From Methanomassiliicoccaceae archaeon UBA370 (lineage in GTDB: Archaea; Thermoplasmatota; Thermoplasmata; Methanomassiliicoccales; Methanomethylophilaceae), in NCBI GenBank assembly GCA_002505345.1, contig DAUY01000007.1, positions 1 through 16,331 on the forward strand: DNA of 16,331 nucleotides, written 5' to 3'. Below, piece after piece: positions 13,292-16,331 of the stretch. Position 1 is the stretch's first letter. Each line of letters begins with the position of its first letter. A program made the position numbers and the translations under genes. The notes below the pieces were generated by a model, which saw only the letters and a program-made list of their open reading frames with translations, was not told where the DNA came from and made no database searches.

Positions 13292-14613
13292 ATGGACACC
13301 TCCGGTCTCACGGCGTCGAAGTTCTTCTCCCATTCCTCCGCGGCCGAGAACAGGACTCCCTCGTCCCAGTGGTTTGCCACGAACTGCATGCCGATGGGCA
13401 TCCCGTCCCTGTCGTAACCGCAAGGCACCGATGCATGCGGCATGCCCGCGATGTTCGGCGGACCGGTGAGTATGTCAGCCTTGTAGGATTCGACCGGGGT
13501 CATTTTCGAGATGTCCGAGAACTTGGGGGAAACGAAAGGCATGGTGGGCGTCAGAACGGCGTCGCATCCGCTCAGCACGGAGCGGTACTCTTCGATTATC
13601 GACTGGCGCACGTTGCGGGCCTTGGAGTAGTAACGGTCCCTGAAGCCGACCATTCGGGTGAAGGTGCCGAGCAGGATTCTGCGCTTGGCCTCTTCGCCGA
13701 AATATTGTGAACGGAAAGATGTGAAATAATCGTCGAATTTCAGCGAAAGGTCGCCGTCCTGATGTCCGTACCTCATCCCGCAGTAACGTGCCAGGTTGGT
13801 GGACGCTTCGGATGTGGCGATCACATAGTACGCGGGAATGGCGTATTTGAGGGTAGACATCTCTACCTTCTGCACGTCAACACCCATGCTCTTCAGGCCC
13901 TCCAGACCGTCTTTGAACGCCTTCTTGACGTCTTCGGAGACACCTTCGGTGGCGTCAACGGGCACCGCCACGGATTTCAGCTTCCTGCGGGAGCCGATGG
14001 CAGGTTGCACGCAGGAGGTAGGGTCCTTGGGGTCCGCGCCGGCCATTATCGCTACGTACTTACCCAGGTCTGATGCGTTAGAGGAAATGATGCCGATCTT
14101 GTCCAGCGAGTTCCCGTAGTCAAGAAGGCCGTACCTGGAAACCCTCCCGTAGGTGGGCACGATGCCATACACCCCGCAGAAGCTCGCGGGACAGCAAATG
14201 GAGCCGCCTGTGGAAACGCCTATGGCCACATGCCCCTCCATGACGGCCGCCGCGCATGCGGCGCCGCCCGACGAACCTCCGCAGGAACGTTCGAGGTCGT
14301 AGGGGTTTCTGGGAACGCCGAACGCCGAGTTCGTGGAGAACGTTCCGAATCCGAACTCGTCCATGTTGGTCTTGCCGATCAGGAGGCCGCCCGCCTCTCT
14401 CATCTTGGCTATAGACGTTGCGTCGAAGGGGGGACGGTAGCCCTCGAGTATCCTGGACCCGGAGCAGGTCTCCATATCTTTGGAGGTCAGGTTGTCCTTG
14501 GCAGAAAAAAGGAATTTTGCATCGCCGGCATCGGTCTGGGACGTCACGGTCCTGAACATAAGATACTTCTCATTGATCTTCGAAAGCGAAGACAATACGG
14601 AGCTCTGGCTCAT
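13288..14613 (-). CDS. gatA: Asp-tRNA(Asn)/Glu-tRNA(Gln) amidotransferase subunit A
   Basis: GatA is the glutaminase subunit of the amidase-signature family and releases ammonia that travels to GatB. The Ser-cisSer-Lys triad is present as Lys39 (AKDN), Ser114 (GGSSGG) and Ser138 (TGGS), with the same spacing as Lys79, Ser154 and Ser178 of S. aureus GatA. Other marks are GKTNMDEFGFGTFSTNSAFG, PTYGRVSRYG and the late MPIGMQFVA. It is 441 residues, about 40 shorter at the N-terminus than S. aureus GatA, lacking the usual first helices. The signature reads STGGSICCPASFCG where DTGGSIRQPASFCG is usual. The start overlaps the gatC stop by ATGA, and its stop overlaps the gatB start by ATGA, so all three are translationally coupled. 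Confidence 0.93.
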   Translation of the reverse strand: MSQSSVLSSLSKINEKYLMFRTVTSQTDAGDAKFLFSAKDNLTSKDMETCSGSRILEGYRPPFDATSIAKMREAGGLLIGKTNMDEFGFGTFSTNSAFGVPRNPYDLERSCGGSSGGAACAAAVMEGHVAIGVSTGGSICCPASFCGVYGIVPTYGRVSRYGLLDYGNSLDKIGIISSNASDLGKYVAIMAGADPKDPTSCVQPAIGSRRKLKSVAVPVDATEGVSEDVKKAFKDGLEGLKSMGVDVQKVEMSTLKYAIPAYYVIATSEASTNLARYCGMRYGHQDGDLSLKFDDYFTSFRSQYFGEEAKRRILLGTFTRMVGFRDRYYSKARNVRQSIIEEYRSVLSGCDAVLTPTMPFVSPKFSDISKMTPVESYKADILTGPPNIAGMPHASVPCGYDRDGMPIGMQFVANHWDEGVLFSAAEEWEKNFDAVRPEVSI

Positions 14614-14882
14614 AGAAGTCTGGGCCCCCTCACGTAGTTGTCGTATGTATCCATGCCTTCAAGCATGGCGTCGGGTTCCAGCTCAATGCGGGGCTCGTCG
14701 TCCCTCAGGACGTCAGCGACTCCGATGGGGTCGATGCCGAAGCCCTCGCAGTCCGGGGCCTCGTCGAGAATAGTAAAATATCCCAGGATGTCACCCAGGT
14801 CCCTGCTGAATCTCTCGAGCTCTTCTTCAGTAAGTTTCAGGTGAGCGCTGCGGGCGACTTTCTCCACGGTTTCCCTATCCAT
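14610..14882 (-). CDS. gatC: Asp-tRNA(Asn)/Glu-tRNA(Gln) amidotransferase subunit C
   Basis: GatC is a small belt-like subunit that wraps around and stabilises GatA and GatB. This 90-residue protein shows the family pattern: an N-terminal helical hairpin with VEKVARSAHLKLTEEELERF (about 6-25), then LGYFTILDEAP and a tail that includes VLRDDEPRIEL. GGAGG lies about 11 bases before the ATG, a long spacing. It is the first gene of gatC-gatA-gatB, and its stop overlaps the gatA start. Confidence 0.93.
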   Translation of the reverse strand: MDRETVEKVARSAHLKLTEEELERFSRDLGDILGYFTILDEAPDCEGFGIDPIGVADVLRDDEPRIELEPDAMLEGMDTYDNYVRGPRLL

Positions 14883-14913
14883 TGCCGGTCAGCCCTCCGA
14901 ACGCTCAAATCTG

Positions 14914-14926
14914 TTATAACCTTTAT
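14914..14926 (-). promoter_or_regulatory. Possible TATA element of the gatCAB operon
   Basis: On the minus strand this reads ATAAAGGTTATAA, 32-44 bases before the gatC start, in the 59-base gap after the DUF2284 gene. Position and composition fit an archaeal promoter. Read-through from the gene upstream is also possible. Confidence 0.35.
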
Positions 14927-14941
14927 CCGGGGGTAGAGATG

Positions 14942-15544
14942 TTATTTCCTGGTCTTGCCGACGAGGATTATCGAATTCAATGTGGCGGCACCGTCTTCGA
15001 AGGCTAACTTCTTACCTGCTTTTTTGAGAAGTTCCTCCATATCGATGCCGTATCCGCTGATCGAGTCCATCCTCTGCAACGGGTACCTGCAAGCCCCGCC
15101 AGGATAAGTGCAGACCCCGCAGTAATCGCAGCCACCGTCGCCGAGGACCTTGACCGGAGCGGACGGTCTGATCATGTCGGCCGCCCTCCTCGAAGAGTCT
15201 GCGAGATTATCCTTCGCACGTTTCATCTCCTTGGCATTCTTGGGGTCGAGGGTGTACCTCTTCATTACCAGAAAAGCCCCCTGATAAGATTTCAGGGTCT
15301 CGCCGCATTCTTCCAGCGTACCTACTCCCGGGGGGCATCCCCAGTTGGTCCCGTATTCCTTGCAATCGTTCTTTTCGCAAAGGGCCCTGAACTCATTTGC
15401 TTTCGGAGAGACCGCAGGGACCTCCATCTCAATTACCTCGAATCCCTCCCCTTTTAGCCTTTCCTCGAACCCGTACATCGTACACCAGGTACCGTATCCC
15501 ACAATGCCGATATATCGGTTACTGGTACTCTGAGGGTTAAACAT
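14942..15544 (-). CDS. DUF2284 cysteine-rich putative metal-binding protein
   Basis: A 200-residue protein of the DUF2284 family, annotated as predicted metal-binding and of unknown function. It has two cysteine groups. The first holds Cys56, Cys61 and Cys70 in CKEYGTNWGCPP plus Cys80. The second holds Cys139, Cys142 and Cys145 in CDYCGVCTYPGGACRYP plus Cys152, followed by the family signature MDSISGYGID. Iron-sulfur or zinc binding is likely. The start ATG at 15544 has no ribosome site, consistent with a leaderless transcript from the 32-base divergent spacer. An internal ATG at codon 40 has GAGGTAA upstream, but starting there would discard a plausible N-terminal segment. It ends in TAA, 59 bases before gatC. 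Confidence 0.85.
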   Translation of the reverse strand: MFNPQSTSNRYIGIVGYGTWCTMYGFEERLKGEGFEVIEMEVPAVSPKANEFRALCEKNDCKEYGTNWGCPPGVGTLEECGETLKSYQGAFLVMKRYTLDPKNAKEMKRAKDNLADSSRRAADMIRPSAPVKVLGDGGCDYCGVCTYPGGACRYPLQRMDSISGYGIDMEELLKKAGKKLAFEDGAATLNSIILVGKTRK

Positions 15545-15576
15545 TTAAGCAAAGTGTCCGCTTACCGTATGATAAC
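15545..15576. promoter_or_regulatory. Very short divergent promoter region
   Basis: Only 32 bases separate the DUF2284 and TPR start codons, and no ribosome site is visible on either side. TTTAAGC at 15544-15550 could be the TATA element for the plus gene, and the AT-rich stretch at about 15567-15575 the one for the minus gene. The two promoters must overlap, and one or both transcripts must be nearly leaderless. Confidence 0.4.
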
Positions 15577-16110
15577 ATGGCAGACGCTACTGCAGAGAAG
15601 AAGATCGCCGCGGCAATGAAGCTGATGGATGACGGCGATTTCAAGAAGGCATACCCCCAATTCAAAAAGCTGACCGAGGAGTTCCCCGACGATGCCGAGT
15701 GCTGGTACGCCCGCGCAGAGTGCGGTAACTATGCTTCCGGCATGTTTGGTGCGAAGATAAAGCCGGAAGAGATTGCCACGGCATACGAGAAGGCCTGTGA
15801 GCTCGACCCGGAGAACGTGGACTATTACCAGTCTTACGGGCTTTTCTGCATATCCGTCAACAAGTTCGACGATGCAGAGAAGCTCTACAACGAGGCCGCC
15901 GAGATGGACGAATCCAGGGCGCCTTCCCTTTATTCCGAGTTCGCAATCGAGTATTACAACGTCATCATGGCCAACTACGGAGAGATACCCGAGGACCCCA
16001 AGGCCGCCGAGGCGGTCAACAAGGCCCTGGTGCCTTACAAAAAGAAGGCCCTTGCATATATGCTCAAGGCTCTGGAGATGTCTCCCGAGGAAGCCAAATC
16101 GCTCCTGTGA
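15577..16110 (+). CDS. Tetratricopeptide-repeat protein
   Basis: A 177-residue soluble protein made of helical pairs of the TPR type, a protein-protein interaction scaffold. Repeats are seen at about 5-38 (AAAMKLMDDGDFKKAYPQF, then FPDDAE), 41-82 (a looser copy with an insertion, ending ACELDPEN) and 83-115 (YYQSYGLFCISVNKFDDAEK). A helical C-terminal region contains KALVPYKKKALAYMLKALEM. No signal peptide, membrane segment or enzymatic domain is visible. It diverges from the DUF2284 gene across 32 bases. Its partner is unknown. Confidence 0.85.
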   Translation: MADATAEKKIAAAMKLMDDGDFKKAYPQFKKLTEEFPDDAECWYARAECGNYASGMFGAKIKPEEIATAYEKACELDPENVDYYQSYGLFCISVNKFDDAEKLYNEAAEMDESRAPSLYSEFAIEYYNVIMANYGEIPEDPKAAEAVNKALVPYKKKALAYMLKALEMSPEEAKSLL

Positions 16111-16133
16111 GACGATTCCGGAATATTTCTTCG

Positions 16134-16160
16134 TCCCCGTACGCGAATGCGGTATGGGGA
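16134..16160 (+). terminator. Hairpin after the TPR gene
   Basis: Arms TCCCCGTAC (16134-16142) and GTATGGGGA (16152-16160) pair with one G-T wobble around a nine-base loop. A T-rich stretch (TTTTCATCTTTC) follows. It begins 23 bases after the TPR stop codon and may mark the 3' end of that transcript. Confidence 0.45.
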
Positions 16161-16331
16161 TGCATTTTCATCTTTCAGCTTAGCTCTTGGGCTTCATTCT
16201 GAGATGCGGTCGCTCTATGCGTACGGTTATGGCGTCAGAGGGAGACGTTTCAAGAATAAAACGGGTAAAGAGGCGGCTGGCGCAATGCGTCTCGCGTGAA
16301 AGAAAAGGTAAAAGACCGCCCAATTAAAATT
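16161..16331. other. End of the window without a confident gene
   Basis: I see no tRNA and no recognised protein here. The longest interesting frame is on the minus strand, from a TTG at 16323 to TAA at 16182-16180 (47 codons). It is bounded upstream by an in-frame TAA and has no ribosome site. A 31-codon plus-strand frame near 16205 has no support either. Confidence 0.5.

Noticed and set aside
13292..13423. N-terminal extension of gatB by 44 codons
   Set aside because: The extension is antisense-like Arg/Gly-rich sequence inside gatA. GGAGGTG and the family start MKIGLEVHVQ mark 13291.

Overview
The window looks like part of the chromosome of a methylotrophic methanogenic archaeon, most likely of the order Methanomassiliicoccales. 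Four things point there: a dimethylamine methyltransferase gene (mtbB) with an in-frame amber codon read as pyrrolysine; paired corrinoid proteins; archaeal information-processing genes (archaeal NAC, AlaX, an Lrp-type regulator, GatCAB); and TATA-box promoters, several with no room for a 5' leader. None of the 15 complete genes ends in TAG (13 TGA, 2 TAA), as expected where UAG is a sense codon. The species assignment is inference, because no rRNA or other marker is present.

Region 1 (1-4460) is a methylamine-type methyltransferase island. On the minus strand, mtbC and mtbB (its last few codons run off the window) form the dimethylamine:corrinoid pair. Diverging from it across a 266-base AT-rich spacer is a second pair on the plus strand: an MttB-superfamily methyltransferase that lacks any amber codon, then its own corrinoid protein. 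The spacer holds a 24-base perfect direct repeat and three copies of a 16-base palindromic operator-like site, placed so that both transcription units could be controlled together. The plus-strand pair ends in two tandem hairpins.

Region 2 (4461-7714) carries two plus-strand genes: an MscS-type mechanosensitive channel with a secreted N-terminal domain, probably leaderless, and a HerA-like ATPase of the YjgR/DUF853 type.

Region 3 (7717-10065) has a minus-strand run of alaX (editing of mischarged tRNA-Ala), the archaeal nascent-polypeptide-associated complex protein, and hypC (NiFe-hydrogenase maturation). An Lrp/AsnC regulator diverges from alaX.

Region 4 (10130-14882) is devoted to aminoacyl-tRNA synthesis. 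It holds a bacterial-architecture aspartyl-tRNA synthetase with a GAD insertion and residues associated with the non-discriminating type, facing a gatC-gatA-gatB operon. The facing stop codons abut in the palindrome TGATCA. Together these would make Asp-tRNA(Asn) and amidate it to Asn-tRNA(Asn).

Region 5 (14942-16331) has a cysteine-rich DUF2284 putative metal-binding protein and a TPR protein diverging across only 32 bases, then a hairpin and about 170 bases with no confident gene.

Most gene calls are secure at family level. The most unusual parts are the amber-free MttB-like/corrinoid pair with its triple operator, and the bacterial-type AspRS next to GatCAB.
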